A DNA stretch of 64,000 nucleotides from Algorimicrobium sediminis (GCF_042684585.1 NZ_JBHULS010000004.1:186001-250000), one strand, 5' to 3'; shown: positions 35,721-44,579, counted from the stretch's first letter. Numbers and translations are program-made. The notes: generated from the sequence alone by a model not told the origin.

Positions 35721-36338
35721 TTACGGTAAGTTAAAGGTAATTTTAATACCTTCAATAATCATGTTGGTACCAATAATAGCAATAATTAAACCCATTATTT
35801 TTCCGACCACAGAAATAACATTATATCCAATTTTACGCACTATAAAGTTGCTTAACCGGAAGGTAACAAAGGTTAAAAAACACATTAGTGCAAAAATTAA
35901 TAGCACCAAAATAATTTGTAATAGGTTAGCATCCGACACAAAGTTCATGGCAGTAACAATGGTGCCAGGCCCGGCCAAAATAGGAATAGCTAAAGGCGAA
36001 ACAGCTATGTTTTCGTCTATATGTGTATTTTTCAGGTTTTTTATGCTGGATTTTTTCGACTGAAGCATGTCAAAACCAACATAAAATATTAAAATACCAC
36101 CTGTAATTTTAAAGGCAGGAATAGTAATACCAAAAAGTTCGAAAATAAATTTTCCTAGAATAACAAATACGGCTACAATAATAAAAGCTATAAGTACTGC
36201 TTTTTTGTTAATGCGAAGTTTGGCTTCATCGTTAGCGCCACCCACCAAAGATAAAAAAATAGGTAGGTTGGAAATAGGATTCATAATGGCAAAAAAACCA
36301 GTGAATACTGTAATAGAAAATGTAATAAGATGATCCAT
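35721..36338 (-). CDS. MarC family integral membrane protein
   Basis: A 205-residue membrane protein with six predicted helices. The start MDHLITFSITVFTGFFAIMNPISNLPIFLSL is conserved in the family, so the ATG at 36338 is used instead of the extension to 36461. Further conserved text is FELFGITIPAFKITGGILIFYVGFDML and AVSPLAIPILAGPGTI. MarC proteins have no proven function; the old link to multiple antibiotic resistance was withdrawn. The gene stands alone. Confidence 0.9.
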   Translation of the reverse strand: MDHLITFSITVFTGFFAIMNPISNLPIFLSLVGGANDEAKLRINKKAVLIAFIIVAVFVILGKFIFELFGITIPAFKITGGILIFYVGFDMLQSKKSSIKNLKNTHIDENIAVSPLAIPILAGPGTIVTAMNFVSDANLLQIILVLLIFALMCFLTFVTFRLSNFIVRKIGYNVISVVGKIMGLIIAIIGTNMIIEGIKITFNLP

Positions 36339-36539
36339 GTTACGCGCAAACGTTTTTAAATTAAGAAAAAACAGGTTTCGTCCTGGTTTAAAGGCTGCAA
36401 ATTTATAAAAACACAATGAGATAATTAATTGAAAATGAATAATTAAATTACGCTTTAACAAAAACGTAACGTGCGGTATTTGTAAGCGCCTTTAGTGGTT
36501 TGCATACCACGCCTTTAGCGTTTTTATGCTTTTGGGTAG

Positions 36540-36971
36540 CTATTCGGGTTTAATGATATCTTTATAATCTTCAAAAAAAGCTTCAAATTGCGGCATGGTT
36601 GCGTTAAAAAATACCATAACTGTTTGCCAAGTGTTTTTATTATGAATGGAAACTTTTTCGTTTAAGGGCACAAAAATGCGCGAAATTTCTTTACCGTTAT
36701 CTAAAAAATAAGTTTCCTCAAAATGAGCTTCGGGTAAATAATCGGTTTTAATAATGGTTTTTAAGCTTTCTAATTTTTCCCAAATATTAATTCTGTTTTC
36801 CAAATCGTCCTCTAAATCCAGCGCTACGAAGGCTTTTTTAGTGTCGAAATAGAACTTAAATTGCAACCCTTTTATTTTGGTGTCGTATAAAATCCATTTC
36901 CTTGGAAAGGATTTGCCAAAACTTGTCCAAAAAGTTTGTCGTAATTGTCTAGATTCTTCCTTTGAAAACAT
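36540..36971 (-). CDS. DUF4268 domain-containing protein
   Basis: A 143-residue protein of the DUF4268 family. Family-like segments include FSKEESRQLRQTFWTSFGKSFPRKWILYDTKIKGLQFKFYFD (in parts) and FVPLNEKVSIHNKNTWQTVMVFFN. No signal peptide is seen. Larger DUF4268 proteins appear with nuclease-like domains, but this short one holds only the single domain. It is the last gene of a tight three-gene set: methyltransferase, ZIP transporter (2 bp apart from it), DUF4268. The link in function is unclear. Confidence 0.85.
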   Translation of the reverse strand: MFSKEESRQLRQTFWTSFGKSFPRKWILYDTKIKGLQFKFYFDTKKAFVALDLEDDLENRINIWEKLESLKTIIKTDYLPEAHFEETYFLDNGKEISRIFVPLNEKVSIHNKNTWQTVMVFFNATMPQFEAFFEDYKDIIKPE

Positions 36972-36973
36972 AC

Positions 36974-37648
36974 TTAAAACATAAACGCGGCAGCAATACC
37001 TAAAACAATAGCTACCAATTTAGTAAGATTAAATTTATGGCCTTCGCCACTTTCAAATAAAATAGTTGTAGAAATGTGTAAAAATATACCAATAACAACC
37101 GCATTTATAGCTGTAATATACGCCGTGGCAATATTCATGTGATTGGAAATGTAAGTTCCCAGAGGTGTCATGAGCGCAAATATGCTTAAAAATAAACCCA
37201 TTTGAATTTTGGAACATTTGGAGTTAATTAGAAAGCTGGTAATAACTGTAGCAATAGGAATTTTATGCACCAAAACACCATAAACCATGTCGTTGTGTTC
37301 GTGAATAGGGAAACCTTCTAAAAAACTATGGATACACAGGCTTATAAACAAAGCCCAAGGGAAGTTGTTTTCGTGGTTGTGGTGATGTACATGGCCGTGT
37401 TCGGCTCCTTTAGAAAAAAATTCAAGAATAATTTGAATTAAAATCCCTAACATAATATACAAACCAGAAGCCTTGGCATTTAAGTGGTGGTACACTTCCG
37501 GAAGTAATTCGAATAGGGTTAAGGCTAATAAAAAAGCCCCACTAAACGCTAATAATAATTTAAAGTTAAAATAGGTTTTCGTTCGCGTAAAAATAACTAG
37601 AATGGCTCCAATTAAAACGGCTAGAATGGGTAATAAATACTGTAACAT
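36974..37648 (-). CDS. ZIP family metal transporter
   Basis: A 224-residue inner-membrane protein with about eight helices and a histidine-rich loop (HGHVHHHNHENN) between the third and fourth helices. The transport-site motifs HSFLEGFPI (helix 4) and VLVHKIPIA (helix 5) carry the metal-binding histidines and glutamate. Members move zinc, iron or other divalent metals into the cytoplasm. The start overlaps the methyltransferase stop by one base, so the genes are co-translated. No metal regulator site was seen. Confidence 0.9.
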   Translation of the reverse strand: MLQYLLPILAVLIGAILVIFTRTKTYFNFKLLLAFSGAFLLALTLFELLPEVYHHLNAKASGLYIMLGILIQIILEFFSKGAEHGHVHHHNHENNFPWALFISLCIHSFLEGFPIHEHNDMVYGVLVHKIPIATVITSFLINSKCSKIQMGLFLSIFALMTPLGTYISNHMNIATAYITAINAVVIGIFLHISTTILFESGEGHKFNLTKLVAIVLGIAAAFMF

Positions 37649-38376
37649 TATTTAAAAATCATGATTAAACGTTCCGATGTTTTGGCATTAAATTTTTGCA
37701 GTTTATAGTCTCCAAAAATATCTAATAAATACACTCCTGCCTGATTAAAAAGCGCCTCAAAATCGGCCAACGTAAAGGCTTTTACGCGCTCTTGGAATGT
37801 ATAATTTTGTCCGCCATCGGTAAAGGCTATGTTTTTTATAATGTAGCCGTTTTCTACATATCGTGTTATGTGAAACGCAATATCATTTACTGTTTTTATC
37901 TCTTTAGGAACTAAATTTTCGATAACATAGTCGGTATTCATAAAATCTATTACACCAAACCCCGTTTCGTTTAAATTGGCTTGAATGGCTTTAATTGTGT
38001 TTAAATTATCAGCTTCGTTTTTAAAGTAACCAAAGCTTGTGAATAAATTAAAAACGGCATCAAATTGTTGGTTTAGCGGCTTGCTCATATCGTGCACTAT
38101 AAATTGTAAACGATCGTTTTCAAATTGTTTGGCATGCAAAATACTGTTTTCCGATAAGTCTGCACCCGTTACCTGGTAGCCCAATTTGTTTAAATAAATG
38201 GCATGCCGGCCTTTGCCACAAGCTAAATCTAAAATATGGGCCTGTTCCGGCAGATTTAAATAATGTGTTAGGGTATCCATAAATAGTTGGGCCTCCTTGT
38301 AATCTCGGTCCTTATACAGAATGTGATAATAAGGTGTATTAAACCACGAGGCAAACCATTGTGTGTTATTTTCCAT
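37648..38376 (-). CDS. class I SAM-dependent methyltransferase
   Basis: A 242-residue soluble methyltransferase with a Rossmann fold. Motif I reads ILDLACGKGRHAIYLNKLGYQVTGADLSENSI in two overlapping parts, with the SAM-binding glycines and the acidic residue at the end of strand 2. FNLFTSFGYF and GFGVIDFMNTDYVI follow in the usual positions. The substrate is unknown. It is the first gene of a three-gene unit on the minus strand and is divergent from the RlmL-like gene 131 bp away. Confidence 0.88.
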   Translation of the reverse strand: MENNTQWFASWFNTPYYHILYKDRDYKEAQLFMDTLTHYLNLPEQAHILDLACGKGRHAIYLNKLGYQVTGADLSENSILHAKQFENDRLQFIVHDMSKPLNQQFDAVFNLFTSFGYFKNEADNLNTIKAIQANLNETGFGVIDFMNTDYVIENLVPKEIKTVNDIAFHITRYVENGYIIKNIAFTDGGQNYTFQERVKAFTLADFEALFNQAGVYLLDIFGDYKLQKFNAKTSERLIMIFK

Positions 38377-38457
38377 AGGAATATTCCCTGAAAGGGGTAT
38401 TAAACTTTTAGTAAACTAGTTATATACAAGGCGCTTTTGTTTGTTAGCTAAAACCTG

Positions 38458-38487
38458 TTGTCTTGCCACAAAAATACTGTATTTTTG
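38458..38487 (+). promoter_or_regulatory. flavobacterial promoter of the THUMP methyltransferase gene
   Basis: TTG at 38458-38460 and TATTTTTG at 38480-38487 are 19 bp apart. It overlaps an in-frame TTG at 38463, so translation must start at one of the ATGs downstream. Confidence 0.75.
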
Positions 38488-38507
38488 CAATCTATTTAAT
38501 GAATGTC

Positions 38508-39665
38508 ATGGAGAATAATTTTAAAATGGTAGCCAAAACCTTGTTTGGCTTTGAGGAATTACTGGAAAACGAACTGCTGCAATTAGGGGCACAAGATATA
38601 GAAAAGGGCGTGCGTATGGTTGGTTTTACCGGGGACAAAGGTTTTATGTATAAGGCAAATTTAGCCTTGCGCACCGCTATAAAAATTTTAAAACCTATAG
38701 CTAGTTTTCGGATTAAAGACGAACAAGATTTATACAACCAAGTGTATAAAATGGACTGGAGTGCGTATATGAAAGCTACCGGTTCCTTGGCTATTAGTGC
38801 AACAGTACACTCTGAAAAATTTACGCATTCGCAATTTATTGCATTAAAAACTAAAGATGCTATTGTAGATAAATTTAGGGATACCACTGGCGCGCGCCCA
38901 AATATAGATTTGCGGTTTCCAGATTTAAAAATAAACGTTCATATAGATAGAAATCAGTGTACCATTTCATTGGACTCGTCTGGAGAATCGCTTCATAAAC
39001 GCGGGTATAAAACAGCTACCAATATTGCACCAATTAATGAAGTGCTGGCAGCAGGTATGATTATGCTGTCTGGTTGGGATGGCCAAACGGATTTTATGGA
39101 TCCTATGTGTGGTAGTGGCACTATACTGGCAGAAGCCGCTATGATTGCTTGTAATATTCCGCCAAATTTAATGCGAAAAGAGTTTGCTTTCGAGCGCTGG
39201 AATGATTGGGATGTGGATTTGTTTGAAAAAATAGAAGAGTCTTTATTAAATAAAACACGCGATTTCCATCATCAAATTATTGGTTACGATAAATCGCCCA
39301 GCGCAGTAGCCAAAGCACAGGACAATATAAAAAATGCGCACTTGGAAGCTTTTGTGAGTATTAAGCATGAAGACTTTTTTAAAACACAAAAAGGAGGCGA
39401 TAAAAAACTACATATGGTTTTTAACCCGCCCTACGGCGAACGTTTGGATATTGATATGGAAAAATTTTATGCCGCTATTGGCGATACGCTTAAACAGCAT
39501 TACCCAGGTACCGATGCCTGGTTTATTACCTCCAATCTGGATGCCTTAAAACATGTAGGTTTGCGCCCTTCCAGAAAAATCCATTTAATGAATGCCAAGT
39601 TAGAATCGCGTTTGGTTAAATATGTTATGTACGAAGGCAGTAAAAAAGCAAAATATAAAAAATAG
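38508..39665 (+). CDS. THUMP domain class I SAM-dependent RNA methyltransferase (RlmL-like)
   Basis: A 385-residue RNA methyltransferase. The N-terminal THUMP region (KTLFGFEELLENELLQLGAQDIE ... RFPDLKINVHIDRNQCTISLD) is followed by the UPF0020 methyltransferase domain with DPMCGSGTILAEAAMIA (SAM site) and the catalytic NPPYGER. It corresponds to the RlmL half of E. coli RlmKL, which makes 2-methylguanosine at 2445 of 23S rRNA; the exact target here is unproven. The ATG at 38508 is favoured, as the promoter lies at 38458-38487; ATG 38499 is possible. Confidence 0.9.
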   Translation: MENNFKMVAKTLFGFEELLENELLQLGAQDIEKGVRMVGFTGDKGFMYKANLALRTAIKILKPIASFRIKDEQDLYNQVYKMDWSAYMKATGSLAISATVHSEKFTHSQFIALKTKDAIVDKFRDTTGARPNIDLRFPDLKINVHIDRNQCTISLDSSGESLHKRGYKTATNIAPINEVLAAGMIMLSGWDGQTDFMDPMCGSGTILAEAAMIACNIPPNLMRKEFAFERWNDWDVDLFEKIEESLLNKTRDFHHQIIGYDKSPSAVAKAQDNIKNAHLEAFVSIKHEDFFKTQKGGDKKLHMVFNPPYGERLDIDMEKFYAAIGDTLKQHYPGTDAWFITSNLDALKHVGLRPSRKIHLMNAKLESRLVKYVMYEGSKKAKYKK

Positions 39666-39736
39666 GTTGCCAGCTTGTTAATTAACCAGCAATGTTTTGC
39701 CTATTAAGCTAATGGGTTAAAAAAACAGATGCTCGG

Positions 39737-40474
39737 TTAATTGGCTTTTTTGAAAATAGGAATTAAGTACGAAATGGTGTAACCGTAGCCAAAACCAAAG
39801 CTACCACTATCGTAGGTTTTATTATAACCCGGTATATAAATGTTTTCCAGATTTTCAGCTTCTTTTTGAGTTATAATGTATTTAAACTGAATGTTTAATC
39901 CTAAATATAAGTTGTTTAAAACTTCAACTTTTAAACCGGCTATAAACTCGGCCCAAACGGCATTTAAACCACTGTAAGTGGTACTATTGGAAGACGTAAA
40001 TTGTGGCGCCCAATATTGGTTTTCGGAATATACACTAAAACTATTTAGTTCCTGACTAAAATTGCTGGCACCCACTCTAAAACCGCCGTAAATAAGGTTG
40101 CTCATACCGTACCAGTTTTCGTAAGCATTATAATCTGCGCCCAGTTTTATATAAGTTCCAGATGCGGTGGTATTCAAATAATCGTTAGTGGTTTGTTTTT
40201 CTTCGTAACCAAACTCTCCGGCTACATACCATTTTTTGGTAAACCTAAAATCGCCTTGAATTTCAAAACCAGTATAAGCATCATCAACAACGGACCGAAG
40301 TAATTTACTGGCATCTGCACCAACACGCAAGCCGTACTTTTCTTTCTGTACGGTTTTGGCAGCTGTTCCATTACCAACAGGAATACTATCGTTTTGAGCA
40401 AACGACCCCGAACAGCACAACAAGCCCAATAAACAGCTTTTAATGAAAAATGTTAAAGTTGGTTGCGTTTTCAT
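39737..40474 (-). CDS. DUF6048 family outer-membrane protein
   Basis: A 245-residue secreted protein with the signal peptide MKTQPTLTFFIKSCLLGLLCCSGSFAQ. The rest is rich in aromatic beta strands (YGLRVGADASKLLRS, YTGFEIQGDFRFTKKWYVAGEFGYEEK, GYGYTISYLIPIFKK at the end) and matches the DUF6048 family as I recall it, predicted to be a beta-barrel. It overlaps the preceding lipoprotein gene by 35 bp, so they are translated together. The set rlmD, DUF6452, DUF6048 recurs in flavobacteria. The function is unknown. Confidence 0.82.
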   Translation of the reverse strand: MKTQPTLTFFIKSCLLGLLCCSGSFAQNDSIPVGNGTAAKTVQKEKYGLRVGADASKLLRSVVDDAYTGFEIQGDFRFTKKWYVAGEFGYEEKQTTNDYLNTTASGTYIKLGADYNAYENWYGMSNLIYGGFRVGASNFSQELNSFSVYSENQYWAPQFTSSNSTTYSGLNAVWAEFIAGLKVEVLNNLYLGLNIQFKYIITQKEAENLENIYIPGYNKTYDSGSFGFGYGYTISYLIPIFKKAN

Positions 40475-40961
40475 TTTCTAAAATTTGGTTATCGTTTACA
40501 GATTGGATAATTTTTATCCATTTGTCGCCATCGTCGTTTACTGTTATATTAATATTTTTAAAAACAGTTTTAAATCCGCAGGCTCTCGATACATATACCT
40601 GTTCTGTTATATACGAAATGGTTATAATATCTTCATTACCCGTAACAACGCCCGCATCGGTTTGTTCATAATTGTTGTATATGCTGTATTGTGTTTTGGT
40701 ATCGGTTGTTTTAAGGGGTAATGAAATTACTTGTCTGGATTGCGCGCCGCTAAGTTCAGGCAGCGTTTGTTCGTTTCCAATACCTTGCACGCGACAATTA
40801 AATACGTTTTTTGGGTTTAATTGTTCTGGATTTTCTGCACTGTAAAAGGCAATAGTTAAGCGTGGTGTAGTGCCTGTTTCGGCGGTGCAAATATCGTCGC
40901 GTTCGCAGCCAAATAAGAACAGGCAGGTAAGTACTAATAAGGTATATAGGTATTTCATCAT
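40440..40961 (-). CDS. DUF6452 family lipoprotein
   Basis: A 173-residue lipoprotein. The signal peptide MMKYLYTLLVLTCLFLFGC carries the lipobox cysteine 19, followed by ERDDIC. The body is a beta-rich domain with further cysteines (NPKNVFNCRVQGIG, VSRACGFKTVFKNI) and matches the DUF6452 family. It starts 1 bp after the stop of the 23S methyltransferase gene and overlaps the DUF6048 gene by 35 bp, so all three form one transcript. An outer-membrane assembly role with the DUF6048 barrel is possible but unproven. Confidence 0.82.
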   Translation of the reverse strand: MMKYLYTLLVLTCLFLFGCERDDICTAETGTTPRLTIAFYSAENPEQLNPKNVFNCRVQGIGNEQTLPELSGAQSRQVISLPLKTTDTKTQYSIYNNYEQTDAGVVTGNEDIITISYITEQVYVSRACGFKTVFKNINITVNDDGDKWIKIIQSVNDNQILENENATNFNIFH

Positions 40962-40962
40962 A

Positions 40963-42372
40963 TTATCTTCGCTCTAAAAGTACAACATTTTCTACATGAT
41001 GCGTTTGCGGAAACATATCCACAGCTTGCGTGCGGGTTACCTTATAATCCTTGTCCATAAGCTGTAAGTCGCGGGCCTGTGTAGCAGAATTACAACTAAC
41101 ATACACTATTTTTTTTGGCGCGATATTTAATATTTGTTGCACGACATCCTTGTGCATACCATCGCGAGGCGGATCTGTAATAATAACGTCGGGCACACCG
41201 TGTGTTGTTATAAAATTGGTATTAAAAACCTGTTTCATATCGCCCACAAAAAAATCTGCGTTAGTTACCCCGTTTAGTTTAGCATTGGCTTTGGCGGCTA
41301 GAATGGCATCCGGAACGGCTTCAACACCAATAACTTTTTTGGCATGTTTAGCAACAAATTGGGCAATAGTTCCTGTTCCGGTGTATAAATCGTAAACCAA
41401 TTCTGTTCCTGTTAAACCTGCAAAGTTGCGGGTTATTTTGTACAATTCATAGGCTTGGGCGGAATTGGTTTGGTAAAACGATTTAGCGTTAATTTTAAAT
41501 TTTAAGCCCTCCATTTCCTCAAAAATATGATCGCGTCCTTTAAAGCAAATCACCTCTTGGTCGTAAATGGTGTCGTTTGCTTTTTCATTTATAACATATT
41601 GCAAAGAGGTTATTTCAGGAAAACTATCTGCAAGGTGTTGCAACAGGAGTTCACGTTTGGTTTTATCGTCTTTAAAAAATTGAATAAGCACCATAATTTC
41701 GCCGGTTGATGCCGTTCTAATCATTAAAGTTCGGAGCAGACCTTCCTGATTTCTAGTATTAAAAAACGGTAGCTTATTGGCAATAGCAAAGGATTTAACC
41801 GCATTTCTAATAGCATTAGAGGGGTCGGCTTGCAGATGACATTTTTTAATATCTAAAATTTTATCCCACATACCCGGAATATGAAAACCAAGGGCGTTTT
41901 TATCGCCTACATCGGCATCAGATTGGATTTCTTCTAAAGTCAACCATCGGCTATCGCTAAAGGAAAACTCCATTTTATTTCTGTAAAAATAAGGCGTTTT
42001 ACATCCTAAAATAGGTGTTATTTCTGGCAGGGTAATATGACCAATACGCGTTAGGTTGTTGGTAACTTCCTTTTGTTTGTAATACAATTGGTGTTCGTAA
42101 CCCATATCCTGCCATTTGCAGCCACCACAAACACCAAAATGCTGACAAGCGGGCTGTACACGTTTATCAGACAAGTTATGGAAAGTAGTAGCCTTACCTT
42201 CGTAATAGGCTTTTCGTTTTTTATAAGTTTGTACATCTACCACATCGCCTGGTACTGCATTACTAATAAATATTACCTTACCATCAGGAGCTTTCCCAAT
42301 AACTTTTCCTTTTGCACCGGCGTCTGTAATTTCGACTTTGGTAAATAATTGTTTTCTATTTTTTCTTGACAT
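40963..42372 (-). CDS. rlmD: 23S rRNA (uracil-5-)-methyltransferase RlmD
   Basis: A 469-residue m5U methyltransferase. The N-terminal TRAM domain (KVEITDAGAKGKVIGKAPDGKVIFISNAVPGDVVDVQ, in parts) is followed by the iron-sulfur cluster cysteines in CQHFGVCGGCKWQDMGYEHQ, the SAM domain YDLYTGTGTIAQFVA, TDPPRDGMHKD, and the catalytic cysteine in VSCNSATQARDL. The ATG at 42372 (MSRKNRKQLFTK) is chosen; the longer frame up to 42510 runs through the intergenic leader of rocD. The bacterial target should be U1939 of 23S rRNA, but RlmC/TrmA-like specificity cannot be excluded from sequence alone. Confidence 0.92.
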   Translation of the reverse strand: MSRKNRKQLFTKVEITDAGAKGKVIGKAPDGKVIFISNAVPGDVVDVQTYKKRKAYYEGKATTFHNLSDKRVQPACQHFGVCGGCKWQDMGYEHQLYYKQKEVTNNLTRIGHITLPEITPILGCKTPYFYRNKMEFSFSDSRWLTLEEIQSDADVGDKNALGFHIPGMWDKILDIKKCHLQADPSNAIRNAVKSFAIANKLPFFNTRNQEGLLRTLMIRTASTGEIMVLIQFFKDDKTKRELLLQHLADSFPEITSLQYVINEKANDTIYDQEVICFKGRDHIFEEMEGLKFKINAKSFYQTNSAQAYELYKITRNFAGLTGTELVYDLYTGTGTIAQFVAKHAKKVIGVEAVPDAILAAKANAKLNGVTNADFFVGDMKQVFNTNFITTHGVPDVIITDPPRDGMHKDVVQQILNIAPKKIVYVSCNSATQARDLQLMDKDYKVTRTQAVDMFPQTHHVENVVLLERR

Positions 42373-42571
42373 GCTGCAAAAGTAGTTTGTTTTTTCGTAG
42401 CAAAAAACATGTTCGAAATATTTTAAGAAGCAGCGGATATTTAGTAATTTGCGCCCCCTAGGGATGATTTCTCTCCCACGCTGAATTTTCGTTCCGACTA
42501 GGATCGGCATTTCGAAAGAATAAAGGTACAGAAGGAATGGTTATTTTACCAACAACTTAAATTTTTTTAAA
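42373..42571 (+). promoter_or_regulatory. rocD upstream region with candidate structured leader RNA
   Basis: The 199-bp gap before rocD holds a probable 5' leader. An outer stem GAATTTTCG (42483-42491) with CGAAAGAAT (42513-42521) encloses an inner stem CCGA (42494-42497) and TCGG (42504-42507). The hexaloop CTAGGA between them has CTAGG (42498-42502) complementary to CCTAG at 42457-42461, so a pseudoknot is possible. A GGGA/TCCC stem (42461-42464, 42474-42477) lies next to it. A -7-like TAATTTG lies at 42445-42451. No known riboswitch class is recognised. Confidence 0.5.
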
Positions 42572-43852
42572 ATGGCTAATTTAGACCAATTAACATCACA
42601 ACAAGCAATTGATTTAGAAAACGAGTACGGAGCTCATAACTATCATCCGCTTCCTGTAGTTTTAGCAAAGGGTAATGGCGTATATGTTTGGGATGTGGAA
42701 GGGAAACAATACTACGATTTCCTCTCTGCATACTCGGCAGTAAACCAAGGCCACTGTCATCCTAAAATTGTAGATGCCATGACCAAGCAAGCACAAACAT
42801 TAACCCTTACTTCCAGAGCATTTCATAACGATATGTTGGGGCAGTACGAAAAATTTGCTTGTGAATTTTTTAAGTTTGATAAACTCTTGCCAATGAATAC
42901 GGGTGCCGAAGCCGTAGAAACGGCCTTAAAAATTTGCAGAAAATGGGCGTATGAGGTAAAAGGTATTCCAGAAAATGAAGCAGATATTGTGGTGTGCGAA
43001 AATAATTTTCACGGGCGTACCACTACCATCATTTCTTTTTCCAACGATCCTGTTGCTCGTAAAAACTTTGGACCTTACACTGCAGGATTTGTAAAAATTC
43101 CTTACGACAATCTAGAGGCGCTGGAGAACACATTAAAAAACAACCCCAATGTAGCCGGTTTTTTAGTTGAACCAATACAAGGTGAAGCTGGCGTATATGT
43201 ACCGGCCCCAGATTATTTGGCCAAAGCTAAGGCACTTTGCGAAAAATACAATGTTTTATTTATTGCCGATGAGGTACAAACAGGAATAGCCCGAACTGGC
43301 AGACTTTTAGCCACGTGCGGAAATTGTAGTTGTGCCGACAAAAATTGTTCTGGAGAACCGGAAGTTAAACCAGATGTTTTAATTTTAGGAAAAGCCCTTT
43401 CGGGTGGTGCTTATCCGGTATCGGCCGTTTTAGCAAACAATGCTATTATGAATGTTATAGGACCTGGAAACCATGGTAGTACCTTTGGAGGAAACCCTGT
43501 GGCAGCAGCCGTTGCTATGGCAGCACTAGAAGTGGTACGCGACGAGAAATTAGCTGAAAACGCCTTTAAATTAGGAGAATTGTTTAGAAGTGAAATGAAT
43601 AAGTTTATTGAAACTAGCTCTATTGTAAGCTTGGTTCGTGGCAAAGGGCTTCTAAATGCTATAGTTATTAACGACCATGAGGATAGCGATACAGCTTGGA
43701 ATATTTGTTTAGCGCTTCGGGATAATGGTTTATTGGCCAAACCAACACATGGTAATATTATCCGCTTTGCACCACCCTTGGTAATGACGGAAGCCGAGTT
43801 ATTGGACTGTGTGGCTATTATTACAAAAACACTCAAACAATTTGAAGCTTAA
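42572..43852 (+). CDS. rocD: ornithine--oxo-acid transaminase
   Basis: A 426-residue PLP-dependent ornithine aminotransferase, converting ornithine and 2-oxoglutarate to glutamate semialdehyde and glutamate in arginine and proline breakdown. Typical text includes ENEYGAHNYHPLPVVL, YDFLSAYSAVNQGHCHPKI, MNTGAEAVETALK, NNFHGRTTTIISFS, FIADEVQTGIARTG (aspartate 233) and the PLP lysine 274 in LILGKALSGG. Unusual is a cysteine-rich insert at 249-259 (C-GN-C-S-C-ADKN-C) just before the lysine. The C-terminus is complete. A structured leader precedes it and a terminator follows, so it stands alone. Confidence 0.95.
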   Translation: MANLDQLTSQQAIDLENEYGAHNYHPLPVVLAKGNGVYVWDVEGKQYYDFLSAYSAVNQGHCHPKIVDAMTKQAQTLTLTSRAFHNDMLGQYEKFACEFFKFDKLLPMNTGAEAVETALKICRKWAYEVKGIPENEADIVVCENNFHGRTTTIISFSNDPVARKNFGPYTAGFVKIPYDNLEALENTLKNNPNVAGFLVEPIQGEAGVYVPAPDYLAKAKALCEKYNVLFIADEVQTGIARTGRLLATCGNCSCADKNCSGEPEVKPDVLILGKALSGGAYPVSAVLANNAIMNVIGPGNHGSTFGGNPVAAAVAMAALEVVRDEKLAENAFKLGELFRSEMNKFIETSSIVSLVRGKGLLNAIVINDHEDSDTAWNICLALRDNGLLAKPTHGNIIRFAPPLVMTEAELLDCVAIITKTLKQFEA

Positions 43853-43898
43853 TGTTTTAAACAAACCAATAAAAATAGGTTTGAAACATACGGTATAA

Positions 43899-43932
43899 AA
43901 CAAAAGCGACCTGGTTTAAGGTCGCTTTTGTT
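43899..43932. terminator. bidirectional terminator after rocD
   Basis: AACAAAAGCGACCT (43899-43912) pairs perfectly with AGGTCGCTTTTGTT (43919-43932). It separates rocD from the convergent CCC-motif gene. Confidence 0.9.
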
Positions 43933-43943
43933 ATTATTTAAAG

Positions 43944-44282
43944 CTAATTTACTTGCGCTTCTTGGTATTCTTTCATAAGCTCTTGAATCTCGTTTACGTA
44001 AGCATCCCAGCCGCCAAAAGCGTATATTTGATAAATACTCCACAGCAAGGTTAAAATATTTATAATAAGTATAATTAAAGCCACTGTTTTGGCCGTATTC
44101 ATAGCATTTAAGGTTTTTAGTTCATAAGCTTCTGGTTCTAGCTGCGCTTTTTTAAGTTGGTTTAGTGCAATAACATAGGCAATAGCCGCCAATATAAAGC
44201 CGAGACCTGAAAAGCAGCAGCATAACAAGCCTAAAATAGCTAGAACATAAACAAGGGTTGGGTTTAGTGTTTGTTTTTCCAT
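43944..44282 (-). CDS. CCC motif membrane protein
   Basis: A 112-residue membrane protein. Two helices are visible: LVYVLAILGLLCCCFSGLGFILAAIAYVIAL, with the triple cysteine that gives the family its name, and TVALIILIINILTLLWSIYQIY. The N-terminus MEKQTLNPTLVY is typical. The C-terminal tail is acidic. The gene lies 9 bp after the DUF2752 gene and is probably co-transcribed. Function unknown. Confidence 0.85.
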   Translation of the reverse strand: MEKQTLNPTLVYVLAILGLLCCCFSGLGFILAAIAYVIALNQLKKAQLEPEAYELKTLNAMNTAKTVALIILIINILTLLWSIYQIYAFGGWDAYVNEIQELMKEYQEAQVN

Positions 44283-44291
44283 AAATGATGT

Positions 44292-44579
44292 TTAAGTGAT
44301 TATTAGTTTAATTATAAAGCTTCCAATAATGAAGCCTATGGTTATAATAGCAAGTAGGTTTATAATTTTTATACCGTGCTTGAATTTAAAAAACATATGA
44401 AGGCCAATAAACAAAAAAAGTGCTAGTAACGGAAATACAGCCGGATACATTTTAAAGGCAGCTAGTATATTGCCTTGAAAAAGTAGCGCCACAGACCGTT
44501 GTAAGCCGCAGCCCAAGCAGTCAAAGCCAAGGATTTGCTTATTTAAACAAGGCAACATAAAATTTTCAGGTGTGGACAT
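44292..44579 (-). CDS. DUF2752 domain-containing membrane protein
   Basis: A 95-residue inner-membrane protein of the DUF2752 family. The N-terminal CLNKQILGFDCLGCGLQRSVALLFQGNILAAFKMYP contains the family's CxGCGxxR motif, followed by two hydrophobic segments (about 44-62 and 70-92). It is probably the first gene of a two-gene unit with the CCC-motif protein, an arrangement seen across Flavobacteriaceae. Function unknown. Confidence 0.88.
   Translation of the reverse strand: MSTPENFMLPCLNKQILGFDCLGCGLQRSVALLFQGNILAAFKMYPAVFPLLALFLFIGLHMFFKFKHGIKIINLLAIITIGFIIGSFIIKLIIT

Noticed and set aside
35668..36063. Plus-strand open frame opposite marC
   Set aside because: It is antisense to a well-supported MarC gene and its sequence shows no family-like features.
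42373..42510. N-terminal extension of RlmD into the rocD leader
   Set aside because: The extra residues do not resemble the TRAM domain start, and the region shows RNA structure signals on the other strand; MSRKNRK at 42372 is a normal start.
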